From Stappia sp. TSB10P1A (GTDB lineage: Bacteria; Pseudomonadota; Alphaproteobacteria; Rhizobiales; Stappiaceae): DNA of 64,000 nucleotides. Numbering within the stretch: position 1 is the stretch's first letter; every line of letters starts with the position of its first letter. The notes below the pieces were generated by a model. It was not told where the DNA came from. It saw only the letters and a list, made by a program, of their open reading frames with translations, and ran no database searches. Positions 1 through 9,113 of this stretch are shown one piece after another. The stretch lies in NCBI RefSeq assembly GCF_900185725.1, contig NZ_FYAU01000018.1, positions 124,001 to 188,000 of the forward strand, in the 5' to 3' direction. Both the position numbers and the translations under genes were made by a program.

Positions 1-83
1 GCGGCTACGTCGAAATCGCCGCTCTGGATGCGGACGTCCACCGGCGGCGAGGTGTCCTGGTATGACTTCGGCGTGCTGGCCAT
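1..83 (-). CDS. moaE: Molybdopterin synthase catalytic subunit MoaE, N-terminal fragment
   Basis: Only the first 27 codons are present; the gene runs off the left edge. The visible peptide contains VRIQSGDFDV, which resembles the opening strand of alphaproteobacterial MoaE. MoaE is the large subunit of molybdopterin synthase, which moves sulfur from the MoaD thiocarboxylate onto precursor Z during molybdenum cofactor synthesis in the cytoplasm. It follows moaD after 7 bases, so the two are very likely co-transcribed. The call rests mainly on this moaD-moaE order, because the fragment is short. Confidence 0.7.
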   Translation of the reverse strand, partial: MASTPKSYQDTSPPVDVRIQSGDFDVA

Positions 84-90
84 GGCTGCC

Positions 91-342
91 TCAGCCACCG
101 GTCATCGGCGGGAAAAAAGCCGCCTCGCGCACGCCGGCAAGCGGCGCGTCGTGCTCGGCATGCTCCTGGTCAAGGGCGACGCGGATGATCTCCCGCTCGG
201 CAAAGGCGCTGGCATAACCCTCGTCGCGGGAGGCGAGCCAGTCGAGCAGATCGGCGACGGTGGCGATGCCGCCCGGCAGGTCCACGATCTCGGCATCGAG
301 GCCGATGCGCTCGCGGACCCAGGCGAAATAGCGCAGTTGCAT
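91..342 (-). CDS. moaD: Molybdopterin synthase sulfur carrier subunit MoaD
   Basis: An 83-residue protein, the usual size for MoaD, a ubiquitin-fold sulfur carrier. It ends in Thr-Gly-Gly, the C-terminal diglycine that is adenylated and turned into a thiocarboxylate. The N-terminus (MQLRYFAWVRERIG) is typical of rhizobial MoaD. The carrier gives sulfur to the MoaE reaction in molybdenum cofactor synthesis. It sits between pgsA and moaE on the same strand, an order common in Hyphomicrobiales. A molybdenum enzyme, MsrP, is encoded later in this window (30559-31521). Confidence 0.93.
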   Translation of the reverse strand: MQLRYFAWVRERIGLDAEIVDLPGGIATVADLLDWLASRDEGYASAFAEREIIRVALDQEHAEHDAPLAGVREAAFFPPMTGG

Positions 343-373
343 GGTGTGCTCCGTCCTCGCGCCGGCTTGCGGT

Positions 374-946
374 TCAGTCCCGCACCAGATGGCCGATGCC
401 GGCCCGGAAATAGTCGTAGCCCGTATATAGCGTCAGCAGGGCGGCGATCCACAGGGCGATCAGCCCGAGCAACTGGGTGCCGGGAAGCACGGCCTCGCCG
501 GCCGGGCCGGCCAACAGGAAGGCCATGGCGACAAGCTGGACCGTCGTCTTCCACTTGGCGAGCCTGGTCACCGGCACGCTGACCCGCAGTTCCGCCAGAA
601 ATTCGCGCAGGCCCGACACCAGGATCTCCCGGCACAGGATGATCGCGGCAGCGATCATCGACCAGCCGGCGATGTCGCCCCGACCGGCCAGCAGCAGCAG
701 GCACACGGCGACCAGCAGCTTGTCGGCGATGGGGTCGAGCATCTGGCCGAGGCGCGACTGCTGCTGCCAGGCGCGGGCCAGGTAGCCGTCGAAGAAATCC
801 GTGATCGCGGCGACGATGAAGATGCCGAGGGCGATCCAGCGCGGGCCATGGCCGGGAAAATAGAAGCAGATCATGACCGCGGGCACCGCAAGGATGCGGC
901 CGTAGGTCAGGATGTTGGGAAGGCTCCAGACATGGGATTGAGACAT
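374..946 (-). CDS. pgsA: CDP-diacylglycerol--glycerol-3-phosphate 3-phosphatidyltransferase
   Basis: 190 residues. This integral inner-membrane enzyme of the CDP-alcohol phosphotransferase family makes phosphatidylglycerophosphate, the committed step to phosphatidylglycerol and cardiolipin. The family signature D-G-x2-A-R-x8-G-x3-D-x3-D is visible: TDFFDGYLARAW followed by GQMLDPIADK, near residues 48-73. Several hydrophobic segments follow. The N-terminus SLPNILTYGRI is typical of PgsA. In related genomes it usually follows uvrC directly; here tdk, a HlyU-family gene and a GNAT lie between them. Confidence 0.95.
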   Translation of the reverse strand: MSQSHVWSLPNILTYGRILAVPAVMICFYFPGHGPRWIALGIFIVAAITDFFDGYLARAWQQQSRLGQMLDPIADKLLVAVCLLLLAGRGDIAGWSMIAAAIILCREILVSGLREFLAELRVSVPVTRLAKWKTTVQLVAMAFLLAGPAGEAVLPGTQLLGLIALWIAALLTLYTGYDYFRAGIGHLVRD

Positions 947-1153
947 GTCGCTTCAGGGTCTCGCACTGCATGAGTGGCAGGGATTGCTCTGGTCCTTGAA
1001 GCATGCGGACCCCATCGCGTCAATCGGCCCTCGGTGCCGCAGGGCCTTGCAAGCCTCTCACCGGTGCCGTGAAACTGCGTGCGGGCGGTGCTCGCATGGG
1101 TGTGCGGGCGCGGTATATCTGGGTGCGGTCCAGACAGGTGGCGGGGCGTTGGA

Positions 1154-1867
1154 ATGATCGAGCGGCGGAACGAATTCGGGCAGGCGATCGGGCCGGAGGT
1201 TGCGGGCTGGACGGCGCGTCCAAGGCCGCCGCGCGCGGCGATGGGAGGCAGGGCCTGCCGTCTTGAGCCTTTTGAGCCGCGCCATGCGCCCGGTCTTTTT
1301 CAGGCCTATCGGGAGGATCGGGAGGGGCGCAACTGGACCTATCTCGGCTACCGCCCCAGCGAGACCGAGGACGAGTTCCAGCGCTTTGCCGAGGCGACTT
1401 ATTCCGGGGAGGATCCGCTGTTCCATGTGGTGGTGGACGCGGCGACCGGCCGCGAACTGGGGGTCGCCAGCTATCTGCGGATCGACCCGGCCAACGGCGT
1501 CATCGAGGTCGGGCACATCAACTTCTCGCCCTTGATGCAGGGCAGCGTGCAGTCCACCGAGGCGATGTATCTGATGATGCGGCGGGTGTTCGACGAGCTC
1601 GGCTATCGCCGCTACGAGTGGAAATGCGACGCGCTCAACGCGCCGTCGCGGCGCGCCGCCGGGCGTCTCGGCTTTTCGTACGAGGGCACGTTCCGCCAGG
1701 CGATGATCTACAAGGGCCGCAACCGCGACACCGCCTGGTTCTCGATCCTCGACAGCGAATGGCCGCGCCTGCGCGCCGCGTTCGAGGCCTGGCTTTCGCC
1801 GGAGAATTTCGATCTGAACGGCCGCCAGATCCAGCGGCTGGAAGACCTCCGCTCGCAGGGCCGATAG
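1154..1867 (+). CDS. GNAT family N-acetyltransferase (RimJ/RimL type)
   Basis: 237 residues from the ATG at 1154, chosen because a purine-rich stretch (GGCGGGG) precedes it and the family similarity starts soon after. The chain has the RimJ/RimL-like layout: LEPFEPRHAPGLFQAY near the N-terminus, a central strand HVVVDAATGRELGVASYLRI, and the acetyl-CoA region ending in LNAPSRRAAGRLGFSYEG. Related proteins in proteobacteria acetylate amino groups of proteins or small molecules; the substrate here cannot be read from sequence. It is the only plus-strand gene between pgsA and the HlyU-family gene and is convergent with the latter. Confidence 0.85.
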   Translation: MIERRNEFGQAIGPEVAGWTARPRPPRAAMGGRACRLEPFEPRHAPGLFQAYREDREGRNWTYLGYRPSETEDEFQRFAEATYSGEDPLFHVVVDAATGRELGVASYLRIDPANGVIEVGHINFSPLMQGSVQSTEAMYLMMRRVFDELGYRRYEWKCDALNAPSRRAAGRLGFSYEGTFRQAMIYKGRNRDTAWFSILDSEWPRLRAAFEAWLSPENFDLNGRQIQRLEDLRSQGR

Positions 1868-1892
1868 GCGCGGCCGACGGGTCGCGGCGCGT

Positions 1893-2186
1893 TCAGCCGA
1901 ACAGGCGGTCGCCCTGCTCGTCGATGATCTGGCGGGCCTTGCGCGCGGCGAACTCCGCCGCCTGTTCCTCGCTCGGCATCAGATCGGCGCGGATGAAGTC
2001 GTGAGTCTTGGTCTCGCCGTCCTCGAAGGTGCGGCAGATCGAGCCCGCGACCTGCCACTGGCCGTCACGCGCGGTCGGCGCCGGGGTGATGAGGTGGCCC
2101 TTGTATTCCTGCGTCTGGTGGCGCGAGGCCGCCGGGGCCTTGTCGCCACCGCCGAAAAGTCCGCCGAAGAGTTTCCCGAAAACCAT
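1893..2186 (-). CDS. HlyU family protein
   Basis: 97 residues from the ATG at 2186; upstream in-frame codons are considered untranslated because the family usually begins MxFFxKLFGG. The protein opens MVFGKLFGGLFGG, then carries YKGHLITPAPTARDGQWQVAG and IRADLMPSEEQA, the pattern of the HlyU family (Pfam PF10115). In Vibrio, HlyU is a regulator of virulence genes; the role of the short alphaproteobacterial homologues is not established. It is convergent with the preceding GNAT gene and lies downstream of tdk. Confidence 0.8.
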   Translation of the reverse strand: MVFGKLFGGLFGGGDKAPAASRHQTQEYKGHLITPAPTARDGQWQVAGSICRTFEDGETKTHDFIRADLMPSEEQAAEFAARKARQIIDEQGDRLFG

Positions 2187-2246
2187 TGTCCGTCCTTCCC
2201 TCACCGTGCCGCGCATGCGGTGTCATGGCCGTGTTCTGTGCCACCG

Positions 2247-2873
2247 TCAGGCGCCGTCCGCCCCCTCGTTCGTCGCGGCGCCGTGGCCGCCTTCATGCGA
2301 CAGTTGCCGCCGCGACCAGTGCCGCCGGCACAGGGAGACATAGCGGTCCTCGCCGCCGATGACCACCTGCTCGCCCTGTTCGACGATCCGGCCCGAGCCA
2401 TCCAGCCGCGCGACCATGGTGGCCTTGCGGCCGCACCAGCAGATCGTCTTGACCTCGCGCAGGGTGTCGGCCAGCGCCAGCAGGGCGGCGCTGCCGGGGA
2501 ACAGGCGCCCCTGGAAGTCGGTGCGAAGGCCGTAGCACATCACCGGGATGCCCATGTCGTCGGCGACGGAGGCGAGCTGCCACACCTGCGCCTCGGTCAG
2601 GAACTGCGCCTCGTCGACGAAGACGCAGTCGAGCGGCCCCTCGCTGCGGCGGGTGCGGATGTGGGCGGCAAGGTCGGTGGTCGCCTCGAACAGATCCGCC
2701 TCGGCCGCAAGCCCGATGCGCGAGGCGATGCGTCCGCGCCCCGCCCGGTCGTCGAGCGCCGCCGTCAGCAACAGGGCGGCCATGCCGCGTTCGCGATAGT
2801 TGTAGGCCGCCTGCAGCAGGATCGTCGACTTGCCGGCATTCATCGAGGAGTAGCTGAAATAGAGCTTCGCCAT
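2247..2873 (-). CDS. tdk: Thymidine kinase
   Basis: 208 residues. Cytosolic type II thymidine kinase, which phosphorylates thymidine with ATP in the salvage pathway to dTTP. The P-loop appears as MNAGKST near residue 10, the Walker B-like lasso region as VFVDEAQF, and zinc-type cysteines near the C-terminus (CWCGRKA and SLCRRH). The start at 2873 places the conserved MAKLYFSYSSMNAGKS at the N-terminus, as in E. coli Tdk (MAQLYFYYSAMNAGKS). The C-terminal tail after CRRH is low in complexity. Confidence 0.95.
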   Translation of the reverse strand: MAKLYFSYSSMNAGKSTILLQAAYNYRERGMAALLLTAALDDRAGRGRIASRIGLAAEADLFEATTDLAAHIRTRRSEGPLDCVFVDEAQFLTEAQVWQLASVADDMGIPVMCYGLRTDFQGRLFPGSAALLALADTLREVKTICWCGRKATMVARLDGSGRIVEQGEQVVIGGEDRYVSLCRRHWSRRQLSHEGGHGAATNEGADGA

Positions 2874-2994
2874 GGGTCCGAACAAGGCTGGTGGTGACAG
2901 GGAATCGCCCGCTGGGCTTTTCGCATCATGGCGGCTTGCCGCCACCTGCCAGACCGGCAGGAGCGGTTTTGCACAGATTTGGGCGGCGCGGGCG

Positions 2995-5091
2995 CTATTC
3001 GTGGAAGTGGTCGTAGATCGCGCGCGCGACCGATTCCGACACGCCATCCACCGCCATCAGATCGTCGATCCCGGCCTTGGAGACGGCCTTGGCGGTGCCG
3101 AAGTGGCGCAGCAGGGCGCGCTTGCGGGCAGGACCGATGCCGGCGATCTCGTCGAGCGGATTGCGGGTAATGTCCTTCTTGCGCCGCGCCCGGTGCGTGC
3201 CGATGGCGAAGCGATGCGCCTCGTCGCGCAGGCGCTGGACGAAATACAGCACCGGATCGCGCTCCGGCAGCATGAAGGACGGCTTGCCGGGAATAAAGAA
3301 CTTCTCCCGCCCCGCATCCCGGTCCGGCCCCTTGGCGATGCCGACCAGCGGCACGTCCTCGATGCCGAGCGCGCTCAGCGTCTCGCGTGCCGCGTTGAGC
3401 TGGCCCAGGCCGCCGTCGATGAAGACGAGGTCCGGCCAGGCCGGCAGCGCGCTGGTGTCCTCGGAGATCTCGTCGTCCGCCGCCGCCGCCTCGGGAGCGG
3501 GCGTTGCCGCCTTGCGCTCGTCGGCATGCTCCTTGAGCAGCCGCGAGAAGCGCCGCGTCAGCACCTCGCGCATCATGCCGTAGTCGTCGCCCGGAACGAG
3601 ATCCTGCGAGCGGATGTTGAACTTGCGGTACTGGCCCTTGGCGAAGCCCTCGGGGCCGGCGACGATCATGCCGCCGACGGCGTTGGTGCCCATGATGTGG
3701 GAGTTGTCGTAGACCTCGATGCGGCGCGGCGTTGCGGTGAGGCCGAAGGCCTCGCCGACGCCCTTGAGCAGGCGGGCATGGCTGCTGGTCTCGGCCAGCC
3801 GGCGACCAAGCGCCTCGCGGGCGTTCTTCAGCGCGTGCTCGACCAGTTCCCGTTTCTCGCCGCGCTGCGGCACGGCCACCTCGATCTTGTGGCCGGCGCT
3901 TTCCGACAGGGCGGCGGCGAGCAGCGCGCGCTCCTCGATCTCGTGCGACAGCAGCACCAGCCGCGGCACCGGCTTGTCGTCGTAGAACTGGGCGAGGAAG
4001 CTCTCCAGCACCTCGGCAACGCCGAGCGAGCGGTCGGCGCGCGGGAACAGGGCATGGTTGCCCCAATTCTGGCCAGTGCGGAAGAAGAACACCTGAATAC
4101 AGTATTGCCCGCCATCCTCGTGGATGGCGAAGACGTCCGCCTCCTCCACGTTCTGCGGGTTGATACCCTGGTGCGACTGGATGTGCGAGAGGGCGGAAAG
4201 GCGGTCGCGATAGACGGCCGCGCGCTCGAAATCGAGCGTTTCCGCCGCCGCTTCCATCTGCCGGGCGAGATCCTTCTTCACCATCTGGCTGCGGCCGGAC
4301 AGGAAGGACTTCGCTTCCGCGACCAGGCCCGCATAATCCTCCGGCTCGATCTCGCCGGTGCAGGGGCCGGCGCAGCGCTTGATCTGGTAGAGCAGGCAGG
4401 GGCGGCTGCGATTGGCGTAGTAGCTGTCGGAGCAGTTGCGGATCAGGAACGCTTTCTGCAGCGCGTTGATCGTCCGGTTGACCGCGCCGGCCGAGGCGAA
4501 GGGGCCGAAATAGCTGCCCTTGCGGCGGCGGGCGCCGCGATGCTTGACGAGGGCAGGGGCCTCGTGGTCGCCGGTGACGAGGATATAGGGGAAGGACTTG
4601 TCGTCGCGCAGCAGCACGTTGAAGCGTGGCCGCAGGCGCTTGATCAGGTTGGCCTCGAGCAGCAGCGCCTCGGTTTCCGTGCGCGTCGTCACGAATTCCA
4701 TCGAGGCGGTCGCCATGATCATCCGCAGGATGCGGTTGGACTGGCCCTGCAGGCGCGTGTAGCTGGTCACCCGCTTCTTCAGCGAGCGCGCCTTGCCGAC
4801 ATAGAGGACCGTGCCCTCCTCGTCGAGCATCCGGTAGACGCCCGGTCCCAGCGGCAGCCGTCGCACGGCATGCGAGATGACGTCGACGCCGCGCGCCTCG
4901 GGTCCGAGCGGGGAGGGTTCCGCCTCGAACACGGGCAGGGGCGCGCGCCCGCCGGCGGTCGCGCCAGTGTCTTCCCCAGTGCCTTCCCCAGTGCCTTCGC
5001 CCGCGCCGTCACCGTCCTCGGTATCGTCGAGGTCGAACGCCTCTGGCAGGTCGTCGTCCTCGGGCGGGGTGTCGTTCTTGCGTCCGGTCAT
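2995..5091 (-). CDS. uvrC: Excinuclease ABC subunit C
   Basis: 698 residues. UvrC makes both incisions around DNA lesions in nucleotide excision repair after UvrAB loading. A GIY-YIG nuclease domain begins near residue 80 (GPGVYRML, then VLYVGKA). A UVR helical hairpin ([18 protein letters not shown]), an RNase H-like domain with [10 protein letters not shown], and C-terminal helix-hairpin-helix motifs ([29 protein letters not shown]) follow. The first 60 residues are an acidic low-complexity extension containing a 12-base in-frame tandem duplication (about 4964-4999) coding for GEGT-like units. The start codon overlaps the stop of the short-chain dehydrogenase gene (ATGA at 5088-5091), indicating translational coupling. 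Confidence 0.97.
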   Translation of the reverse strand: MTGRKNDTPPEDDDLPEAFDLDDTEDGDGAGEGTGEGTGEDTGATAGGRAPLPVFEAEPSPLGPEARGVDVISHAVRRLPLGPGVYRMLDEEGTVLYVGKARSLKKRVTSYTRLQGQSNRILRMIMATASMEFVTTRTETEALLLEANLIKRLRPRFNVLLRDDKSFPYILVTGDHEAPALVKHRGARRRKGSYFGPFASAGAVNRTINALQKAFLIRNCSDSYYANRSRPCLLYQIKRCAGPCTGEIEPEDYAGLVAEAKSFLSGRSQMVKKDLARQMEAAAETLDFERAAVYRDRLSALSHIQSHQGINPQNVEEADVFAIHEDGGQYCIQVFFFRTGQNWGNHALFPRADRSLGVAEVLESFLAQFYDDKPVPRLVLLSHEIEERALLAAALSESAGHKIEVAVPQRGEKRELVEHALKNAREALGRRLAETSSHARLLKGVGEAFGLTATPRRIEVYDNSHIMGTNAVGGMIVAGPEGFAKGQYRKFNIRSQDLVPGDDYGMMREVLTRRFSRLLKEHADERKAATPAPEAAAADDEISEDTSALPAWPDLVFIDGGLGQLNAARETLSALGIEDVPLVGIAKGPDRDAGREKFFIPGKPSFMLPERDPVLYFVQRLRDEAHRFAIGTHRARRKKDITRNPLDEIAGIGPARKRALLRHFGTAKAVSKAGIDDLMAVDGVSESVARAIYDHFHE

Positions 5092-5909
5092 TCCTCCATG
5101 CCTACGACGTCCGGGGTTTCCCAGGCAAGATGTTGACCGCCGTCGAGCGCGATCATCTGGCCGGTGATCGAGGGCGTGTCCCAGAGATAGCGGATCGTTC
5201 GGCCGAACTCGTCGAGGCCGGGGCCGCGTCGCAGCAGCACGGCCTCGGCCTGGCGGGCGAAATCGGACGGTTGCTGGCGGGTGTTGGCGAGCGTCGGGCC
5301 GGGGCCGATGCCGTTGACGCGGATGCGCGGGGCGAGCCCTTGCGCCAGCGTCTGCGTCGCTGTCCACAGCGCCGCCTTGGACAGGGTGTAGGAGAAGAAC
5401 TGCGGCGTCAGCTTCCAGACCCGCTGGTCGATGATGTTGACGACGAGGCCGGTCATGCCGTCCGGCAGGGCGTTGGCCATCTCCTGGGTCAGGAAGATCG
5501 GCGCGCGGGTGTGGATCGCCATGTGCTTTTCATAGCGGTCTATCTCCAGGCCGCCGATCTCGTCCTTCTCGAAAATCGAGGCGCTGTTGACCAGCAGGCG
5601 GACGGGGCCAAGCTGTGCGCGGGCGGCCGCCATGATCCGCTGCGGCGTTTCCGGCCGGGTCAGGTCGCCGGAGACGATGCAGGCGCTGCCGCCGCGTTCG
5701 GCGATGTTCCTCGCCAGCGCTTCTGCCTCCGACAGCGAGCGGTGGGCATGGATCGCCAGGCGGAAGCCGTTGGCCGAAAGGTCCTCGGCGATGGCCCGAC
5801 CGATTCGCAAGGCCGCGCCCGTTACCAGGGCGACGGGCTGCGCGGGATCTGCCGGTGTCTCTGAGGGGGGCGCTGGGGGTGTCTCTGCGGGGCTCTGGGA
5901 GACGGGCAT
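5088..5909 (-). CDS. SDR family oxidoreductase (FolM/pteridine reductase-like)
   Basis: 273 residues. A classical short-chain dehydrogenase: the cofactor motif [12 protein letters not shown] starts near residue 31, [12 protein letters not shown] stands at the NNAG-like position, the catalytic Tyr and Lys fit SYTLSKAAL, and GIGPGPTL follows. The [12 protein letters not shown] form and the modified NSAS are typical of pteridine reductase or dihydromonapterin reductase (FolM) relatives, so a reduced-pterin substrate is plausible but unproven. The N-terminal 28 residues are Pro-rich and probably disordered. It overlaps uvrC by 4 bases; SDR-uvrC pairs are common in Hyphomicrobiales. Confidence 0.88.
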   Translation of the reverse strand: MPVSQSPAETPPAPPSETPADPAQPVALVTGAALRIGRAIAEDLSANGFRLAIHAHRSLSEAEALARNIAERGGSACIVSGDLTRPETPQRIMAAARAQLGPVRLLVNSASIFEKDEIGGLEIDRYEKHMAIHTRAPIFLTQEMANALPDGMTGLVVNIIDQRVWKLTPQFFSYTLSKAALWTATQTLAQGLAPRIRVNGIGPGPTLANTRQQPSDFARQAEAVLLRRGPGLDEFGRTIRYLWDTPSITGQMIALDGGQHLAWETPDVVGMEE

Positions 5910-5975
5910 GGCGACTCGCTGGATATCGAACGGAACGAACGTCAGCGCAGCTTACGCGATTTCGGCAAGGTCCGA

Positions 5976-6965
5976 TCAGGCGATCTTGCCCGTCTGGAAC
6001 ACGATGAAAATATAGAGGACATAAAGGGCGCTGAGGAGCAGGCCGGCGGGCCAGCGGATCGTGATCCTGAACGCGGCGAAGGCCAGCACGAGAAGGGCGC
6101 AGGCAAACATCACCCACAGGTCGAAGCGCAGCACTTCCTCCGGCACCTGCAGCGGCACGACGATGGAGGTGATGCCGATGATCGCGACCAGATTGAAGAC
6201 GTTCGAGCCGATCACATTGCCGAGCGCCACCGCCGCGTGGCCGCGAATCGCGGCCATCAGCGAGGTCATCAGTTCCGGCAGCGATGTGCCGAGCGCGACG
6301 ACGGTGAGGCCGATCACCGCGTCGGACACGCCCCAGCTCCGGGCCAGCGACGAGGCGCCCTCGATGGTGAAATGGGCGCCGAGCGGCAGGCCGATCAGGC
6401 CGAGAAGGATGAAGAGAACCGCGAGGCCGATATTGTCGGGGACACCTTCCACCTCGTCGAAGGGCAGCTCGCCGTCGGCATCGGCAACCGCTGCGGCGCC
6501 GACATTCTGGGCCCGGTGCTTGCGGGTGGCGCGGACGGACTCCCAGAGGAAAAGAGCCAGCAGCAGCAACAGGATCCCGCCGTCGATCCGCGAGATCGGG
6601 CTGTAGAAGCACATGCCGATGAAGATGGCGCTGACCGCGACCATGAAGACCGAGTTGCGCACCGCGCCATTCTCGTCGCAGGAGGTCGCGGCGAACAGCG
6701 CCGGCAGGCCGAGAACGGCCAGCACATTGGCAACGTTCGAACCGACGACATTGCCGATGGCAATGCCGGACAGACCGTCCAGGGCGGCGCTGAGCGAGAT
6801 GACGAGTTCCGGCGCGCTGGTGCCGAAGGCGACGATGGTCAGTCCGATCACCAGGGTGGGAATGCCCAACCGTTCCGCAACGCTCACCGACCCCCGAACC
6901 AGAACGTCGCCGGCGACGATCAGAACGACGAGACCCCCGACGAGGCTGACATAGTCGATGAGCAT
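5976..6965 (-). CDS. Calcium/sodium antiporter (CaCA family, YrbG-like)
   Basis: 329 residues with about ten membrane spans. The two inverted alpha-repeats of the cation/Ca2+ exchanger family are clear: GLTIVAFGTSAPELV with GNVVGSNVANVLAVLG in the first half, and GLTVVALGTSLPELM with GNVIGSNVFNLVAIIG in the second. The GTS and GSN motifs bind the exchanged ions. A hydrophilic, partly acidic loop (DADGELPFDEVEG) separates the halves. The probable role is Na+-driven export of Ca2+ or a similar cation across the inner membrane. The start at 6965 leaves the first span intact; upstream in-frame sequence is poor in hydrophobic residues. Confidence 0.92.
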   Translation of the reverse strand: MLIDYVSLVGGLVVLIVAGDVLVRGSVSVAERLGIPTLVIGLTIVAFGTSAPELVISLSAALDGLSGIAIGNVVGSNVANVLAVLGLPALFAATSCDENGAVRNSVFMVAVSAIFIGMCFYSPISRIDGGILLLLLALFLWESVRATRKHRAQNVGAAAVADADGELPFDEVEGVPDNIGLAVLFILLGLIGLPLGAHFTIEGASSLARSWGVSDAVIGLTVVALGTSLPELMTSLMAAIRGHAAVALGNVIGSNVFNLVAIIGITSIVVPLQVPEEVLRFDLWVMFACALLVLAFAAFRITIRWPAGLLLSALYVLYIFIVFQTGKIA

Positions 6966-7445
6966 GAAGCTGTGACACCCGGTTGAGAGGTGAACTGACG
7001 TGCGAGCGTGCTTGGTCGGCAGGGCAGTGCGGCGCCTTGCGGAGCCCGGCTCGACTGCCAACCTGCTGCCTGCCTGAAGCCTGCCCTATATATGTATTCG
7101 GCTGCAGATGAAAAGCCCGGCATGCGGGATGCTGCCCTGCGTCCGGGGATAGCCACCCGCCAGCAAACGGTTGCTTCCGGCGGACGTTTCGGGTCTGATA
7201 CGGGGGCACCGCGTGGTCGGGGGAGACCGTCCGTCATGTCCGCTCCCCTGGTGAAATCTATCGATCCCCCAAGGTAACCAATTGGTTACCACGTCGCCAA
7301 AAAATCGACCGCTGCCACGGGATCTCCTCATTTCGTTACGGGCATCGCCACATTTCGCCTCCATAACTTGTTCGTTGGGGGGCCGGACATGTGCTGCGTG
7401 CGCGCCTGCATGTCTGATTGATCAACGCGTAACTGGAGTATTCAC
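6966..7445. other. Divergent intergenic region with operator-like palindrome
   Basis: 480 bases without a convincing gene lie between the antiporter (leftward) and the outer-membrane barrel (rightward), so promoters for both must be here. TATATATG at 7085-7092 could be part of a leftward -10. The stretch from about 7260 contains a perfect palindrome (separate entry), and an ACTGGAG ribosome binding site precedes the barrel gene. Confidence 0.5.
7273..7290. promoter_or_regulatory. Perfect 18-base palindrome, candidate operator
   Basis: GGTAACCAATTGGTTACC is a perfect 18-base inverted repeat with no spacer, 156 bases before the barrel start codon and about 300 bases before the antiporter start. 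The symmetry fits a dimeric repressor such as a TetR or MarR member. No regulator gene adjoins it, so the protein partner is unknown. Which of the two divergent genes it controls cannot be told from sequence. Confidence 0.6.
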
Positions 7446-8117
7446 ATGAAGCGTCTAGCTGCTGCCGGTTTTGCTGCGGCCGCCGCCCTTGCGGCGAGTG
7501 GCCCGGCATTCGCGGCCGACCTTCCGCAGCCCGTTCAGAGCTACACCTATGCGGACCCGGCTCCGGCCGGACGGTTCGATTGGTCGGGGTTCTACTTCGG
7601 TGGGCATCTCGGATGGAACTGGTCCGATTTCCGCACCACCAATGCGGTGACCGGTCGTTTCAACACCCGCGACAACGGTGTGACCGGCGGTGTGCACGCC
7701 GGCTACAACTACATGGTTTCGCCGAACTTCCTGGTCGGTGCCGAAGCCGACTTCAGCCTCAGCGCCATCGACAAGTCGCGCACGGTTGCCGGCGTCAACT
7801 ACAAGACCAGCAGCGACTGGAACAGCACGGTGCGCGCGCGCGCCGGTTGGGCCTTCGACCGCTTCCTGGTCTTCGGTACCGGTGGTCTTGCCATTGCCGA
7901 TGTGGATGTCCGGGCAAACGGCGCCTCCAAGAGCGTGGCGCGTATCGGCTGGACGCTGGGTGCCGGTGTCGAAGGTGCCGTCACCGAGAACATCACGGCG
8001 CGCCTGGAATACCAGTACCAGGACTACGGTACCACGAAGTTCGGGCTCGGCGGCCAGACCTACAGGACCCGTCTGGACAACAATCAGGTCCGGTTCGGCG
8101 TCAGCTACAAGTTCTGA
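7446..8117 (+). CDS. Outer membrane beta-barrel protein (Omp25/31-like)
   Basis: 223 residues. A signal peptide of about 23 residues ends in AFA-AD. The mature chain begins with a short linker, then FDWSGFYFGGHLGWNWSDF, the opening strand of the Omp25/Omp31 porin-like family of Hyphomicrobiales. Alternating hydrophobic strands follow, and the chain ends VRFGVSYKF with the C-terminal Phe that signals insertion by the Bam complex. An eight-stranded barrel is expected. Codon use is strongly biased, suggesting high expression. The ACTGGAG site lies 7-8 bases before the ATG, and a strong terminator follows. Confidence 0.93.
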   Translation: MKRLAAAGFAAAAALAASGPAFAADLPQPVQSYTYADPAPAGRFDWSGFYFGGHLGWNWSDFRTTNAVTGRFNTRDNGVTGGVHAGYNYMVSPNFLVGAEADFSLSAIDKSRTVAGVNYKTSSDWNSTVRARAGWAFDRFLVFGTGGLAIADVDVRANGASKSVARIGWTLGAGVEGAVTENITARLEYQYQDYGTTKFGLGGQTYRTRLDNNQVRFGVSYKF

Positions 8118-8141
8118 GCCGCTTGCGGCACGGACTGCACG

Positions 8142-8175
8142 ACGGGGAGCCACATCGGCTCCCCGTTGTCGTTTC
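8142..8175 (+). terminator. Rho-independent terminator after the barrel gene
   Basis: A 10-bp stem, ACGGGGAGCC paired with GGCTCCCCGT, encloses the loop ACATC and is followed by TGTCGTTTC. It ends the transcript of the outer-membrane protein 24 bases after the stop codon. Confidence 0.85.
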
Positions 8176-8285
8176 TGCAGGATCCCGCGCCGTTTTACAG
8201 TGTTGCGGGCGGGTTGCCTCTCCCCGGCTTGCTTCCTAAGGTCCCGTCGTCACCTCTCCGACTGTTCCCAGCAGACAGGCACCGC

Positions 8286-9104
8286 GTGTCCCCTCCCTCC
8301 GTCAAACCCGCAGGCTTCGCTTTCCTGCCGATGTATGACTGGCCGGAGGTGCGGAGCGAGACCGACCGCTTCTGGTCTCTCCTGCGCGAGGCGCTTCGCG
8401 ATCACGGCCTCGCCGCCCCGGCGCGGCTGGAGCGCGGGCGCGAGCTTCTGCCGGCCTGGCGCGATCCCGCCCTGTTGATCGGCCAGACCTGCGGGCTGCC
8501 GCTGGTGCGCCATCTGGCGGAGGCGGTTTGCGTGCTGGGCTCACCCAACTATGGCCTCGACGCCTGCCCGCCCGGCCACTACCGCTCGGTGGTGGTCGTG
8601 CCGCAGGGCAGCGCGGCGGCAACGCTCGCCGATCTGAAGGGCGCGCGGCTCGCCTACAATCATTCGGGCTCGCAATCGGGAGAGGGCGCGCTGCGCCATC
8701 TTCTGGCGCCGCTTGCCAAGGGGCGGGCGTACTTCTCCGGCGTGATCGAGACCGGCTCCCACCGCGCCGCCCTGCAGGCGGTGGCCGGCGGGCAGGCCGA
8801 CGCCGCCACGCTCGATGCCGTGAGTTTCCGTCTGGCGCAGGCGCATGAGCCGGCGGCGCGCAAGGTGCGGGTGCTGCTGGAGACGCCGCCGACGCCGGGC
8901 CTGCCGCTGATCACGGCACGGGCGAATCACGCGTGGGTTCCGGTCCTGCGGCGGGCGGTGGTCGCGGCGATCGAGGCGGCAACCAGCGATCTGCGCGCAG
9001 CGCTGTCGCTGCGGGGCTTCGTCGCTTTCGATGTCCAGGACTATGCGGTCATCGCCGAGCGCGACCGGCAGGCGGCCGCGCTCGGATATCCCGTATTGGC
9101 GTGA
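8286..9104 (+). CDS. PhnD-like phosphate/phosphite/phosphonate-type substrate-binding protein
   Basis: 272 residues from a GTG at 8286. The start is uncertain: an upstream TTG at 8166 lies in the barrel terminator and is less likely, while starting later at the ATG at 8331 would cut into the conserved FAFLPMYDWPEV. The protein matches the PhnD-like periplasmic binding fold (PF12974): GSPNYGLDACPPGHYRSVVV, LADLKGARLAYN and GGQADAATLDAVSFRLA. No convincing signal peptide is visible and no ABC permease or ATPase gene is nearby, so it may act as a stand-alone soluble or sensor-like protein. It is convergent with the GST gene, with 9 bases between stops. Confidence 0.8.
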   Translation: MSPPSVKPAGFAFLPMYDWPEVRSETDRFWSLLREALRDHGLAAPARLERGRELLPAWRDPALLIGQTCGLPLVRHLAEAVCVLGSPNYGLDACPPGHYRSVVVVPQGSAAATLADLKGARLAYNHSGSQSGEGALRHLLAPLAKGRAYFSGVIETGSHRAALQAVAGGQADAATLDAVSFRLAQAHEPAARKVRVLLETPPTPGLPLITARANHAWVPVLRRAVVAAIEAATSDLRAALSLRGFVAFDVQDYAVIAERDRQAAALGYPVLA

Positions 9105-9113
9105 GGGGAGGCC

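Noticed and set aside
2872-5136. Long open frame opposite uvrC
   Set aside because: A shadow of uvrC codon bias.
5928-5940. LexA-like box before the SDR-uvrC genes (three GAAC words)
   Set aside because: The alphaproteobacterial LexA site is GAAC-N7-GAAC; the spacing here is one or five bases, and the position partly fits by chance.
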